Source of the DNA: Gamarada debralockiae | Taxonomy: Eukaryota > Ascomycota > Leotiomycetes > Helotiales > Hyphodiscaceae | DNA length: 64,000 nt | NCBI GenBank assembly: GCA_002803225.1 | Contig: NXFV01001959.1 | Span: 62,001-126,000, forward strand | Direction: 5' to 3' | Shown here: positions 10,622-23,404 of the stretch, piece by piece | Position numbering within the stretch: position 1 is the first letter of the stretch | Layout of the letters: the number at the start of each line of letters is the position of its first letter | Position numbers and translations under genes: made by a program | Notes under the pieces: generated by a model | Told to the model about the DNA's origin: nothing | Seen by the model: the letters and a program-made list of their open reading frames with translations, nothing else | The model's database searches: none

Positions 10622-12178
10622 ATGAAAATCAAACATACAACTTATGAGCAAACTCACGGTGGTAGGTCCAACCGACGACCTTCCTCAGCCCAGAAAATGA
10701 CGACCTCCTCCGCCTCGCGACCGAGACGCCACTCAGAAAAGAAGACGATGCTTGCAGAAGAGGACAGACCAGTGATGATGTGGCCGAGAACAGAGGCCTC
10801 TCCCGAACCTCTACATGAAATGACAACATACTTGATGCTGGAGCGACGCCTGGAGAGGGAAACGCGAAAAGAACGAACTACTCCAGCATCACGTTCTAGT
10901 GAGGCAGGACGTCCTAGACGTAAATCCAAAGGTAGAAAAGTCGAGATTCAAGCCTGTCGATCCACTCCTCCACTCCGACGGAAGCCAAACTTCTCAGAGA
11001 GCCTGAGAGAATGCCTTGGAAGTCCTAAATCCGTAGCGAAGAAGCATGCAGAAGAACAAGACAAAGAGACAAAAGTCTACACTCTTCGAGATGCAATTAG
11101 AGCAGGGAAATTGGAGCAGGTTGTTCCACCACCTCAAGTTCATTGGACTGGAGGCCGTCTGGCTCCCTCACCTCGACCCCAAAATCCGGTGGCCACGCTA
11201 GCCTCCCCACGAACCTCTCGCAACAAGAACTCTTCCTCAGCACCAAGCAAAGTCGCAGATTTCATTGACAGAGGTGCCGATATTCTCGGCGAGACACGTA
11301 AAGAGCTCGCCGGTAAGTTCTTTCCACCTTTCGAACACCTCCACTATTCTTCTTTCACTCGTTCCGGTAAGAAGTCCAAACATAGCTCTGACGCTTCCGA
11401 CATGTCCTTCTGCTGCATCGGAGAAAGTGAACCTACTAAAGAAGTTGAAGCTATTACGAAAGAAGTCCAAGCTTTGAGGAAGAGACAAGAAGAGAACTCG
11501 ACGCGGAGACTGAGCGGCGAAGGTACAAATCCTTGGGGTCAACCACCGCCGGCAGCCTGTAGGCTTTGCAAAAAGCCTTGGGTGAGAGGAATCAGAGGTC
11601 TCTGTAATGACTGCGAGACAGAATTCATGAGACCAAAGACTCAAAAATACGAGTTTCAGGACTCCTCCGATGAAGATGAGATCAAGCCAACACCTCCACT
11701 TAAGAACCTCAAGGTCCTCACCGCGAAGAAGACAAAAGAGGTGGGGGTTAAGCGTAAGTCTATTTCGCATCCAAGTCCAGGGAAGATTGACCGTCAAAAG
11801 CCAGAGAGTTCAGCGAACGCTGAGCTGGAAATGACGGACACAGACAGCTACCCCCAAATCATCAAACCCTCTACAAGACAGATGTCTCATGAAGCAATTC
11901 TCGATGGAGAAAGCGTTTATGAGAGATTCAGAAGTTGGCAGACGCCAGAAATGAGAGCTGAGTATGAACGGACGAAGTCAATGTTCAAGAGGTGGTCTGA
12001 TTGCTATGAAATAGATGATTTCGATGGTTTCGGGAAGGAGAAAAAGTCAGCCTCCCTCATCGATCGAGAAGAAACCAGGCCAGGAACTGCTAAGAGCAGG
12101 GGTAGCGATTTCTATGGGTTCTACGATGAGCTCCTGAGAGAACACGGGGCAAAGACACCTTCGAACCGTAGAGCTTAA
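10622..12178 (+). CDS. Basic, disordered protein with a Cys-pair motif (unknown)
   Basis: The ATG at 10622 is the first in this frame, giving 518 residues in a single exon. I do not recognise the family. The protein is Lys/Arg/Ser-rich and largely disordered. A short Cys motif (CRLCKKPW then LCNDCE, near residue 315) could be a small zinc-binding knuckle. The C-terminus has charged helical stretches that read like conserved blocks (ESVYERFRSWQTPEM and RGSDFYGFYDELLREH). The upstream open extension lacks an ATG and reads like untranslated leader. A nuclear or scaffold role would be a guess. Confidence 0.75.
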   Translation: MKIKHTTYEQTHGGRSNRRPSSAQKMTTSSASRPRRHSEKKTMLAEEDRPVMMWPRTEASPEPLHEMTTYLMLERRLERETRKERTTPASRSSEAGRPRRKSKGRKVEIQACRSTPPLRRKPNFSESLRECLGSPKSVAKKHAEEQDKETKVYTLRDAIRAGKLEQVVPPPQVHWTGGRLAPSPRPQNPVATLASPRTSRNKNSSSAPSKVADFIDRGADILGETRKELAGKFFPPFEHLHYSSFTRSGKKSKHSSDASDMSFCCIGESEPTKEVEAITKEVQALRKRQEENSTRRLSGEGTNPWGQPPPAACRLCKKPWVRGIRGLCNDCETEFMRPKTQKYEFQDSSDEDEIKPTPPLKNLKVLTAKKTKEVGVKRKSISHPSPGKIDRQKPESSANAELEMTDTDSYPQIIKPSTRQMSHEAILDGESVYERFRSWQTPEMRAEYERTKSMFKRWSDCYEIDDFDGFGKEKKSASLIDREETRPGTAKSRGSDFYGFYDELLREHGAKTPSNRRA

Positions 12179-13161
12179 CAGGTACAAATAGACGCTGAAT
12201 ACACAATTATTGAAGAAAAATGCGAATTTGTAGTTTAGTGATTAAATGTGACCACCATGAGAATATACATACACCTCTGAGAAACACTTCAGAGGATGAA
12301 CCATCATTCAAGTTGAACTTCAGTGCCGAACATAACAAAATAATCTCCAACTTACAGGTCAAATTTGGGCTTTAGATCTAAGTCAGAAGAGCTTTTCTCT
12401 TAACATAGACCTGCTTGCGATGCGTAACAAAACAAGACCAGGTCCAGCTTGGAAGGCAGGTCGGAGCTTAAGTCCAACTCAAAGACACCTTTCTACCCTT
12501 CTTCAGCCTGGACAGACCGTGCGATCTGCAACAAAAACTGCAGATGCGTAGCAAGATCCAATCTAGAGGACGTGTGTCCAAGCGAAGGTCGAATTTACTG
12601 TCACATGCAACCGAACTCGAACTGCATCACGTTCGAGAATCACGTTTTGGCAATAGAAACTGACAATGACAGATAAATAGACAACGAAAAGGGATCTTTG
12701 TTTCCCGGCATACATAATCAATAAGGAGCAGGAGCGACTGGCATGTTCTCCACAAACGTGACAAACTACGGCTTCTCTACACCACCTGGCATCGTCGTTC
12801 GACGCTGTCGGTCTTGAAACGCATGAAGTCGGCCATGAAATCTAGTACTTGGCCCAACTCCGCCTTTCTCCAATCCTTGCTTCCATTTATGGCCTTTTAG
12901 AAGGATCTTCTCCTTGGAGACCCCCTCGATGGAAGAAAAGGGTATGAGACAAAATTACAGCGCGCATGAGGATGAACTACCAATGCTGCTATCTAGTATA
13001 CCCATTCTATCAGGTCTCGGCTCATAGCTCTATGTGTATTCTCCGTATCGTGATCCAAAGCCTTCGTAACGACGCCATAACGCCGTCGTCTAATGATACC
13101 CTTTCATGTGCCCTCTTGTATTTGTAAAAATCCTGATCATTTCGTCTTTTGCCGTCAAATC
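12179..13161. other. Intergenic between convergent genes
   Basis: No supported gene. It carries a GAYSTGCAACAAAA site at 12523-12536 and a close variant (GATGCGTAACAAAA) at 12419-12432. The gene on the right ends at 13162 on the opposite strand, so this is a shared 3' region. Confidence 0.5.
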
Positions 13162-14348
13162 TCATGATATCTTCTCTACCTTGAGCGTACCCTCCTGGTT
13201 GCCCTCTAGTTCAACAAATCCAGCTCTTTCTATCCTCTTCTTCCATTTCGTGCTCTCGTATCTCGCAAGTATCATTGTCATTCGTAAAACCATCCCGGAA
13301 CTTGATTCGTGCTCGCTCGTACTCTTCATAGGCGTACAGGTCCATCTGCCAAATGCCCAGTTCAAAATATATCTTCCTCCTTCGGTAGACGCTTCGTCCT
13401 TGATATCACTATCGGATGAATGTATTGGCGAAGAAGCAGCAAGTACTGCTTTGATGCGATATACCTCGTCCTTGGGGGCCGATTTCAGCAACTTTTCCAG
13501 CTTCGAGGTATCCACGACAGCGCCATTCTCTGCTTCTAGAGTGACGGACAGAACCTCGACCTCGCTCTGATGACCCTTCTCATGATGGTGTCCATGATGG
13601 TGTCCGTTAATACCATTAACAGCATGCTCATGTCCGCCATGACCATTGACCGCATTGTCATCATCCCCTAGACTTTGCGCTAACCCACCATCAACACCAA
13701 ACACCAAATCCACCGGCACCTTTCCCTTATCGCTCTTCACCCACGCAATCTGCACCTCCAGATCTCCCAACCTATCCACACACTCGTCAAACCTCCTCTC
13801 ATCACACAACTCCCACTTATTAAAAACCACCATATCAGTATACCGCGCCTGGATCTTCGCCGTATAACTCGTATCCTCGTAGCCTTTCCAATTCTCTACA
13901 TCAATCACCGTAACGACACCATCGAGCACATAGCCCCCATTTGTATCCCTCGCCAATCTATTTACTTCCATCGCCAACGTCGCAGGGAACGCAGAGCCGG
14001 AGGTTTCGATAACTATTCTATCGGGGTTTACGGTCTCGACGAGCTCCTTCATAGCCACATCCAATTGTCCTACCATGTTGCAGCATATGCAGCCATTTAG
14101 CAGTTCGCGAACGCCCGATATAGAGGAGGAGGATGCTAGTTGGGAATCGATTGCTACATCGCCGAATTCATTTTTGAGGAGCGCGAGCTTGTACGAGGGA
14201 TTTTGAGTGAGGAGTTGCGGGAGCAGGTTGAGCAGGAGCGTGGTTTTGCCCGAGCCTAGGAATCTAAAATCGGGGTTAGCCAGACGGACTTGCAAACTCA
14301 GATTCGAGGGAAATACCCAGTTACGATGGTTATGGGGATCGGGGCCAT
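13162..14348 (-). CDS. CobW/ZNG1-type GTPase metallochaperone
   Basis: Two exons: 14348-14317 and 14263-13162. The 53-nt intron (GTATTT donor, GCTAAC branch, TTTTAG acceptor) splits the Walker A glycine codon, and splicing yields the classic ITIVTGFLGSGKTTLL start; 377 residues. The GCICC metal-binding motif is at residues 68-72, the FNKWE guanine-specificity motif lies mid-protein, and a His-rich linker (HHHGHHHEKGH) follows, then a CobW C-terminal domain with LNWAFGRW. CobW-family GTPases deliver metals; eukaryotic ZNG1/CBWD members transfer zinc to methionine aminopeptidase. That partner is known for the family, not shown here. The start was set by the intron, since the unspliced frame gives a non-homologous N-terminus. 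Confidence 0.9.
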
Positions 14349-16100
14349 GATTGGAGGAGAGGAGAGGCAATTGTTTGACGTCGTTGTTGATGCTGTGGTG
14401 TTGGTTGAGAAATTTCCTTATCTACTGGACCGTTATCGGCAATGATCGGGGAAGATTATTGCGTGTCCTTCCAACTGCCGACCTTCACATCTTCTACAAA
14501 GTCTTTTTGATCTTCTCTACCGCATTAATTGGGATATAGGATATATCAATCGCTCTATGCTTTTGATCAATTGAAAACAGATGCCTTGGGCAGCTAGTAG
14601 GCTGGAGTGAGCGATCAAGGCCGGCAGGACCCTGTGAGCTCTATCGAGAGTTTTAATCTCTGAAACTGCAATGAATATTGATATCTTATATCTCAATTAC
14701 TACGGTATTCTATTTTTCGACGGTCTTCGTCATGTAAAATTAAGGAACTATGTCGGGATTGGATCATTGAGTCCTGCTCAGTAGCAGCTTGTCAACCAAA
14801 GCTCAATGGCCAAGTCTGCCGACCTTGGAATTTCTGGTCGTTCCTCTGTCCTGTGTTTACTCCTGAAAGCAGTGTCTTGGATGAGTTTCACTTGTCCTCG
14901 CATAGCTAAGCCTTTGAAGAATAAGGTTCAGTCCTCCATTCAAACCTCTTCCGCGTTGGATTTCCTTCGTCTCATTGCCTGGCGACTCAGAGTTGGGATC
15001 CCCCCTTTGTTACTGATCGCCCCTCGATCTGTAGTCTTGCAATGCCTGCTTGGGGAGAATTTAACGATCAACCGTACCTGACCAAGGTTCCTACAATACG
15101 AGTGGTATGCATGATTGGGGATGGTCTACGAAGCTGTGAGGCACGGTGACTACCCCGGTACTTCGGTGGCCAATGCTGCCAGGCTGAGAGTTGAAGTAAG
15201 CACAGAAAAGTCTCTTTTAGTAGTATATAGGTGGACAACATACTTGCCTACATCATTCTTTTATTCTATTTGCTATTTTTATCTTGTAATTTCCAGCTTT
15301 TCCTCCTCGATCTAGTCGAAAACCCGCGAAGTCTTCTCTTGGTTCTATCCTTGTCGGCCGTGCCTTCCTGAGAGGGCTTTACACTGGCAATTTGGTAAGT
15401 CATCCGTTTCCATTACTTGCGCCACCGACATATAAGTGGCTTTGGCTACAAGGTATATACCTTCTTACCATCTCCCTCGGCAGAACTGACCTCCTTCCCT
15501 CAGCGCTTTTGTCCATTTTACCTTTCGCTCTGAGTGCATAATGTGTAAGTTGAGCGACCGCGGCAAGTCAACCACTCCCTATATCGTCTCCCACACCTCA
15601 AGGAATGGTGGCATCACGACATTATGGCATATTTGGGGAGGCATGAATACTGGCTACGTAGTTCTAGCTGCGTTTCGTCTTTACGCCCTTTCCAATCTAT
15701 CGACCGGGTAGTCGAATGATTGTTATATGGATGTGGTGCCTTGACGGTATTGGTCTTTAGGAATGCCAGCCAGGCTACCTTGAACTTTGGATTGGGCCCG
15801 AAAACTGGGAGGTGTATTATGAGATAGAATTACGATTTGGATGCACTGTTTATGGTGTTGAATTCTGCTATTGTTATTGCCAGATTAGTGGATTACTAAT
15901 TCGATGTTTGACTTGTGTATACGTCCAAAGCCAGGATCTGAAAGGTTGAATTCTTGATTTGCCAGCGGAAGGCGCTCTTGTTCTTCGTATGATGAATTAC
16001 TTCCGCTTTCTTAGGCAGTAAGCTCCCTCGAATCTGTACTTATACCCCGTGCTCCGAATTCCTTGCAAACACGTCTGACATAACTTCACGGTCAACATAG
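14349..16100. other. Intergenic
   Basis: No supported gene. The last part may hold a 5' exon of the coiled-coil gene at 16101: an ATG with a GTAAGC donor lies near 15990-16018, but its phase does not fit the next exon, so I do not call it. Confidence 0.45.
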
Positions 16101-16632
16101 ACAAATCCAACGTCGATGTCACCATCTCCTCCAAGTCCGGCTTCGCCAACAGTAAGTCTTACTCAGACATTCCTTCATCCAACTTGTTCCTAATCGTATA
16201 ATAGCTTCCTCCAAAATCAGCGACAAGAGACTTGCCCCGACCGAAACTCCAGCCGAGTACGGACATCTGGGCAAGAAGTTCCGAGTTTGGAGCGAAGCCA
16301 AAGAAAACATCCGGGTTAATACCAACATTGAGAAAGACTCTATCAAAGACGTCATGGACTATGACGAGAAGGCGATCAGCTCCCTGGAGGACATGGAGTT
16401 GGAGTTAGTCTCATTTCAATATGATGGCCTCCGAAAGATCAGATTCTGCAAAGGCGAGGGCAACTCGGATCGTGTCAAGCATCACAAGGATAAACTTGAG
16501 AACATCCAGGAAGGAGTGGCGAAGTTAGATAAGGAAATTTCTCGGAGAGAGAAACGAGTTAAGATGTTGGAGCGGGTCCAGAGGGAGATGGACGAGGAGC
16601 TTGACGTCCCCATCTTAATCTCAGATTTTTGA
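16101..16632 (+). CDS. Helical/coiled-coil protein, 5' end unresolved
   Basis: Two exons are supported: 16101-16151 and 16205-16632, separated by a 53-nt GTAAGT...ATAATAG intron, with the frame preserved across it (at least 158 residues). The first visible exon follows a good CATAG acceptor, so at least one 5' exon is missing. The visible protein has a short beta-like start (VDVTISSKSGFAN), a conserved-looking middle (EYGHLGKKFRVWSEAKENIR), and a long charged helix rich in Lys and Glu that should form a coiled coil. I do not recognise the family. Codon use and the clean intron argue that it is real. Confidence 0.55.
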
Positions 16633-17040
16633 TCCAACTCGAAAGTAGAGCTCGGACCTTGGATCCACGACCTCGGATTTTCGAAGTGGATGGCAAATAC
16701 GGGCAGGGGGATTGGTCGGAGCTGAGGTCGGACGGGCATTATGAACATGCAAGGCGTATGGATTTGCTTTTCTGCTTTTCACAGATCGGATCACATACGA
16801 CATCGGAGGGCATCCCGGACATGAAGGGTTCAACATCATGCCGGAACTGAGATCATATCAGGGAGCAGCGCTGATTTTCACATAATAGAACAATGCACGG
16901 TCTTATTCACATCCGGATTGAGCCATCTCGGACTTTATTTTGCGTGAAAGAACTTCGATCGGATGATTACTCGGGTTGAACATTTCGGATCAGGCGGCTC
17001 AGATCCCTTGACAACTTGAACAGGAACTCGGATCTCAGAA
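16468..17040 (+). repeat. Strand-biased cluster of TCGGA motifs
   Basis: I count about eleven TCGGA pentamers on the + strand here, often as CTCGGAT or ATCGGAT; about 0.6 are expected per strand for this length. Spacing is irregular (about 10-120 nt). Most copies lie after the stop of the coiled-coil gene. Confidence 0.4.
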
Positions 17041-19497
17041 GACCAACTCAGACCAACTTGGATTGGGAGCATGTTGGGACTATTCTCAATTGCTCATCTT
17101 GATTGAATGATTAACATCTTATAACCAAATTAATGCAGTACCTCGAACATATTCCAGTCTTCGGGTCGGCACCCGACGTTCACGATCACTTCGTGACTTG
17201 ATTGATAATATGAGGGAAGCGTTCCAGGCCCTGTATTCCCCTATACTTACCGCTGATGTCTCTCTCCGTGCACCTAAGTCAATGTGACTTCCTAAGACCT
17301 AGATGTCACCCAGGCTGCTCAGCGAGACGCCTTTTCACTGCACGATATCGACATGCGTTGGCACGTGACTTCGTTCCGCGCGCGAAAATTCTCTACGCTA
17401 AACTTTTCTGCCTAAGATCTAACCGGGAACGATCTCAGGGCCCTATCCAATCGATCCCTTTCACCCCTGAAGCGTGTCGCTGGTTCTCGCCCTTCTCGTA
17501 AAATCGTTGGAAGCTGTCAAACCGTGACATCTATTTGTGACAGCGAATCAATGTGTGTAACCGAGATGTTTCAACGGCAGGTGTGCTAGGTTACTTTCAT
17601 TTCGACGTTATCGCTGGAATTAGTGACGTGGTGACGATTTTGAGAGGAATTTTGAGAAGCAGGACAGGTCTCTTTGACTTGGAAGGTGGCTGCGGAGCGT
17701 ATGCTGTGATCCGTTTCGAGTTGAGTCCGTGGAAATTGGTGGAGGTCAGGTCGCTGAGGGGTATCGATTGTACAGTAGCAGGGGTCTAGACAATCGATAA
17801 GCCCACTGCGAAAAATTTCCGCCTCACATGAGAAGTACAGTACAATCTTCATAAAGATATCGTCATACCTCGGATTATATTATCCATAGGCTCGAAAATT
17901 GTGGAGTCCTGTGAACTTCCTGTCAGCCAATACTGATGAATATTTACCCTTCATAACGACATCGTGCTACAGTAGCATAATGCAGCACAAAAACTCTTTT
18001 TCGTGTACATTTCGTTAACCCCATATCTCTAATCAACCCCATAGGTTGAAAAAATGTTCCAAGACCTGTCGTCCCACCTTTTTTTAGCATGTGAAAAGCA
18101 AGGCCTGGGCTTGTAGCTCTGTGATGAGCCTGCAGAGCCAGGCAAAAGAGGGATTTTCCAGGCACATATGACAGAAGCCACCCCGGTCAGCCAAGAGGGG
18201 AAATGCAGGTACAAGTTGTTATCGATTGCAATCCGATTCGTTCATCCGGGAGCGTTGGGCGAATAATCATTGCGCTGTGTTTCAAGGACGGCGTGAATTT
18301 TCGGTACGTTCAGCCTGCTGTCAGCCAAATTCCGAAGGAACAAAAGACGTAATTGAGTGCTAGGACTGCCAGCTGAAATGATCAGAATCCTATAAGTCCT
18401 TTATAATCAGATTGTAGCGGGGACTGCGACGAAGGAGTTGCGAGGGAGCAACGTGGTCGGTGCACAGAGTACTTCGGAGGGAGATGTGGGATAACGTATG
18501 CACCTGTTGAGGTTACATGCAGTGATGACTGCACCAGCCATCCTCTGCACTGCGTCAAGTCTCTGTAGAAAAACCCCTATATCCTGGCTCTCCTCCTGAA
18601 CAGTGCTTATCTTAATCCACGTTCAGGCTGTCTGCACCGCGATAGGTAATGCACTGACAGCAAAAACTGGCAGGCACCGGACTCAGGCCCAAGACGAAGT
18701 TTGATTAGCCTTGTTTCACCACGCTTTCGGCTGCAGGAAGAGAACACTAAATATGTGAGCTATTCGAAACAAAGTTTAGATGAATAAAAAGTTAAGGGGA
18801 CCGGCACCCAAGGAAACAATTTCGAGAAGGCTGAATGGACTCGTTTAAAGCCCTGCTGTGAGAGCCTCTCGATCTTCAACCCGGCTCGAAAGAGTTGAAA
18901 TGTGGCGTCGACTATGCCCGGTTCCTTTGATCAGATCCCTCCCCTTACTTTTTACATGCAAGTTACCAACTTTGGCATTGGATATCCACAGTTCGTCCTA
19001 ACTTTGAGTCCCCTCCAACCACTTTTGCCGTAACCGGCCATATTGTTTCTTTTTGACCAGCAACTGCCAGCCCAGCGTGACGCCATGTAACTTCAGCAAG
19101 TTATGAGCTCTCGCCCCTGCATTTTGTAGCTAGGAAAGTCATGTTGAGCCCGGACATTCAAATTCACTCCTTAGCGTGGCTAATACTTGTGAGTGAGGGA
19201 TAATGCTATCGCTACATAAACTCCCGCTTCCCAACCAACATTTCCTCTCGTTCACCACCAAAACGTTCTTTGCCCTGTACTCCACCCTCCTTTGTTTGCT
19301 GTTACGTTCCTTACTTCGTCTGTTGATTACAGACATTACATTCCTTATCACCATCAATTGAGTCAAGTTACTCTTGGTGAATCACAAGCTTCGACAGCTC
19401 TTCCAAAAACCAGCAACTTCCAACTTCAGTTTCCCGGCGATTCTTCCAATTCAAAAGAACACACGGATTCCAATCAGACATCTAGATCGACGTCACA
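17041..19497. other. Intergenic and promoter of the DUF1996 gene
   Basis: No supported gene. The last 250 nt before 19498 are C/T-rich, as in the 5' leader of a well-expressed fungal gene. Confidence 0.45.
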
Positions 19498-21443
19498 ATG
19501 CACTTCTCAAAAGCTACCTTCTTGGCGACTTTCGCCGCATCTGCTTCAGCATACTCCGCAACTGGACGTACCTTCGCAGTCAATCACTTTTATGGAGATG
19601 GGCCTCTTGTGATGGGACGTATGGATCCAATCATCAGCCCTGGCTCGGCATCTGGTCACGTTCATGCGGTTCAGGGAGGAAACAGCTTCGCGCTTTCAAT
19701 GACGGATAACCAGGCATTGGATTCAACCTGTACTTCTTCACTCGTCAAGAACGACAAGAGCAATTACTGGACTCCAACATTGTACTTCCACGCGGACAAT
19801 GGCAGTTTCATTTCTGTACCCATGTTTTACATGAACGTGTACTATTTGTAAGTGGAAGTGTTGATATTTACCGAGCTTTACTAACCAGTATCTCAGCTTT
19901 GAAGCCACCACCGACAAGATCAAAGCCTTTCAGCCTGGCCACCGCATGGTTATTGGTAACCCAGAGCTCCGTTCCCCACCTGCTACTGGTGGTAAATCAA
20001 TCCTTGACCTGAGCGAGGGTACTCCTCAACCAGTGCAATGGACATGCCCCCGTTCAAACACAAACGAACCATTGTATCCTCCCGACTCGGATGGTCTCCA
20101 CGGCGTTGGAATTCAAGATCCGAGAAATGCAGGAGCTGGTGTCGGTTTCCCAGACCAGAACTGTGACGGTTACGCCTCTCCCCTTCGTGCCGATATTCAC
20201 TTTCCATCTTGCTACGACCCATCAAAGACCATCGACGATTACAAGAACAACATGGTGTGGCCAACCAACGGCAACTGCCCTGAAGGCTTCACCCACACTC
20301 CCCATCTCTTCTACGAAGTCTACTGGAACACTCCATTGTTCGCAAACGAGTGGACTCCCGGTCAGGGAAAACAACCATTTGTGCTTTCAAACGGAGATCC
20401 CACCGGTTACAGCCTCCACGCTGATTTCGTAAGCATTCCATAAATTAGCTGGCTGTTCTTCTGCTGACAAGTTTAAGATCTCTGGTTGGGACGTCACCAC
20501 TCTGCAACAAATCATCGACAACTGTGATGCAGGGGACTCTGGAATGGACAAATGCCCTGGTCTCATGGGAGGACTCAACGACCCGTCAAGCTCTTGCAAC
20601 ATCCAGTGCCCTATCGACGAAACTATTCTTGGCACGATGGATGCATTGCCTGGTAACAACCCTCTCGGCGCTTGGGGTGTTGCCGTCACTGGAGCCACTA
20701 CCCCAGCATCATCTACAGCTCCTGTCGAAAGCTCAACCCCTGCTACCTCCGTTGCTCCGGTCAAGAGCTCGACTCCTGCTACCTCTGATGGTGCCGGTGT
20801 CCCAGTCAAGGGCTCTTCAACGGCTACCCCTGTTACTTCCTCAGCGGCAGGTGGCAAGGAGGCATCCACCTCGGCAGTTGTCAAGACCGTCGCCCCAGCT
20901 GGATCCTCTTCACCGCTTGCAACCGTCCTCACGATTGTACCTACACCAGTTACCGTTCCAGGCGGATCAGGTGGATCCAACACCCTCATCACCTCCTACG
21001 TTTCCGAGACCACAGTAATCAGGACCACGGTCACCGCGCCTTCCTCTTCAACCCCAACATCCTCTTCTGCCGTCGCAGAAGGCTGGTCATACTATGGATG
21101 CTATTCAGACTCGCTTGGAAACGGCAACCGAGTCATGACCGGTATTGAATTCGCCAACATTGGCAACCACGAAGTCACCAACACCAAGTGTGTTGACTAT
21201 TGCAATAAGAAGGGGTATAGCATGGCCGGCACAGAGTATGGCGGACAGTGCTTCTGCGCCAATAGCCTGACCAGCGGCTCCTCGAAGCTGGATGACAGCA
21301 AATGCGATATGGCTTGTGAAGGCGACGGCAGCGAGACCTGCGGAGGTAGCTTGGCTTTGAGCGTGTACTCCAAGTCGTGTTCCAACGCCCGGCGATTGAA
21401 AAACAGACACCTGCACAAGCACATCCGCGATGTATCCAAGTAA
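19498..21443 (+). CDS. Secreted DUF1996-WSC protein
   Basis: Three exons: 19498-19847, 19897-20428 and 20478-21443; both introns are 49 nt with normal signals. The product is 615 residues. A signal peptide covers about residues 1-19 (MHFSKATFLATFAASASAYS). Residues about 25-340 form the DUF1996 domain (SGHVHAVQGGNSF near its start, several spaced Cys). A long Ser/Thr/Pro/Val-rich linker follows, likely O-glycosylated. Residues about 496-590 are a WSC domain with its Cys set (YYGCYSD, CVDYCNKKGYSMAGTEYG, CFCANSL, CGG). WSC domains bind carbohydrate, and this architecture is common among fungal wall or secreted proteins. No catalytic activity is established for DUF1996. The tail is basic with no GPI signal that I can see. 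Confidence 0.9.
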
Positions 21444-22387
21444 GCTCCTTCCTCGCATTCGAGAAACCGAGTTCATATTTCGATTCTTTGGCAGCAAAGT
21501 CTGTCGGCATGAAAGCCATTTTGGAGAAAGTTTTACATTGGAGAAGAAAAAGGATTGGGGAAAATTACGGCAGGGACTTCGTACTTCTACCATTGATGAT
21601 ACTTTCTTGATTGTACACCTTTAGGGTTAGATAGATGGTACCCACTTACGATTGTTACGACAAGAGCAATGAGGCACGAATGAGAATGAACTTTGCGTCC
21701 TTTGCTTCTATGTGACTTGTACCTTCTTCCCCTCGACTCCCCTCATTCAGACCCGCTCGTTAGGCTGGGAAGGAGTGAACACAAGGTTCCTTGGAGCGTA
21801 GATCTTTCCTAGACCATGTTCCCAGCACCTCCACGTGTACCTGAAACATGAAGCTCAAACTCTGCTGATCTCACGATAACGTTAAGTTTTCAAAACGATA
21901 TCCCCACTCTCAGCAAATCGGATTCGGAAGCGAGCCCGACGAAGGGAGGCTGCGCAACGCAATTTCGACGACGCTGGTGATTCTAACATCAACATCGTTG
22001 TATCTCCACATCTGCAGCATTTCATCGATATGAGGCTCTTGAAGGGGTCGAGGTAGGTTTTGCGTGGTAAGATGCCTTGGGGACGATGCGCCTCGATCAT
22101 GGAGGCGAATCGGAGAGATTGACGTCAGCGGGGGAAATACCGCGACAACGAGCTTTTGTGTGCCTACGACTTATATTTATCCAGCTTCCAAGCTTCACTG
22201 ATCAATTTCATATCTCAATTTGCTTCCTTCTTCTCTCTCCAGCTTCTTCTATTCCAATTGATGACTGAGATACTCTGCCACTTGGACCTCTTTGATTCCT
22301 CCTCCAGGTACCTACCTCGCCCTTCTTCCATTCTCCTCTCCTGCACCACAAGCTGACCTCAGCCCCTCGTAGAAGCAATCTCTCAAA
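21444..22387. other. Intergenic
   Basis: No supported gene. A TATA-like stretch (TTATATTTATCC, about 22170) and a C/T-rich leader precede the small gene at 22388. Confidence 0.5.
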
Positions 22388-22904
22388 ATGTCCTCCGAAC
22401 CCTCCACCTTCGATTCCCTCAAAGACACAGCCTCGTCCGCGGCGAATACCGTCGCAGAAACAGTCAAACCCGCAGATCCCAACTACGACCCCAACAAAGA
22501 CAAAGCGAATTTCACGAAAGACATACACGGGAATACGATGAAGAAAGGAGATTACAAACACCAACTTACCGAAGCCGCTGTGGGTGGACCTCCGCCAAAG
22601 GAAGAGACTATGGTTGAGAAAGGTGCGTCGAGTTCCAATTCTGCCGGGTCCGCGCCTGAAATATAATGATACTGTGGCATGACTAGGAAAAGAGAGCTGA
22701 TGTTGATTACAAGTGTGCTCATATATTCCAGGCATGAGCAAGCTGCAGCAATCGATATTCGACCAAGGTGAGCCGGAGAAGGGAGAGGAGAAGGTAGGAC
22801 CGCCTGATAGGCCGGATCACGATGTCCAAGTTGAGCAGTTCTTGAGAGAGCAGTACCATAGCAGGAGTGGAGATGGCATGCCTGATCCTGATAAGAAGGA
22901 CTAA
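22388..22904 (+). CDS. Small hydrophilic conserved-type protein
   Basis: Exon 1 is 22388-22622 (GTGCGT donor). Exon 2 ends at 22904 and may begin at 22732 (TTCCAG acceptor) or at 22714 (TACAAG acceptor). Both keep the frame and give 135 or 141 residues; the longer form adds VCSYIP before GMSK. The protein is rich in Asp, Lys, Pro and Gly, with no membrane segment (ADPNYDPNKDKANFTKD, DRPDHDVQVEQFLREQYHS). It resembles small stress- or starvation-expressed fungal proteins, but I cannot name a function. Confidence 0.75.
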
Positions 22905-23404
22905 GCTGGATGACTGAATGGTTAGGTATGAACGTTGAAGCTTGCTGGCAAGTTGGACTGGCCATTAGAGGTTGTATGAGTACACATCGGCTAAGTCGCG
23001 CCCTTTCTACTTTAACTTGGGTATTATTCACCCGAGTGGTTTCCCAAACGTTTCGAAATAGCAAAGCAGCTTTTGCTGTCTAAAAGCTGTTGGTTTCTTG
23101 AATAGCAGGATCAATTTCTATTCTAGGAAGTACGTGAGGCTATCGTCAGGTCCTGCCGTTTTCGAGATGCAGGATGGGACGCAGAATGGGACGCGATCGT
23201 ATTTCAACTGCTTTCGGCTCTACTTTCCTCTGAGAACCTTCTATCCTCTCAAACAGTCTGGTTTTCGCCAGGGGAAACTTGCATCATATTCCTCCCATCA
23301 TTGGTTTCGTTATCTCGCGAATTCCTGGTTGAAAGCAGACCGACTTCAAATAGGAAGGGAGGCTTAACATTCGCTGAGAGATTTTGAAGCATTATCCTTC
23401 AAAA
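22905..23404. other. Intergenic
   Basis: Nothing supported. Confidence 0.5.

Noticed and set aside
20387..20992. 201-codon open frame on the - strand
   Set aside because: Antisense to the Ser/Thr/Pro-rich linker of the DUF1996-WSC gene; such low-complexity codons leave the reverse strand open.
21621..21632. TTTAGGGTTAG, telomere-like
   Set aside because: Only about one and a half units; no array.
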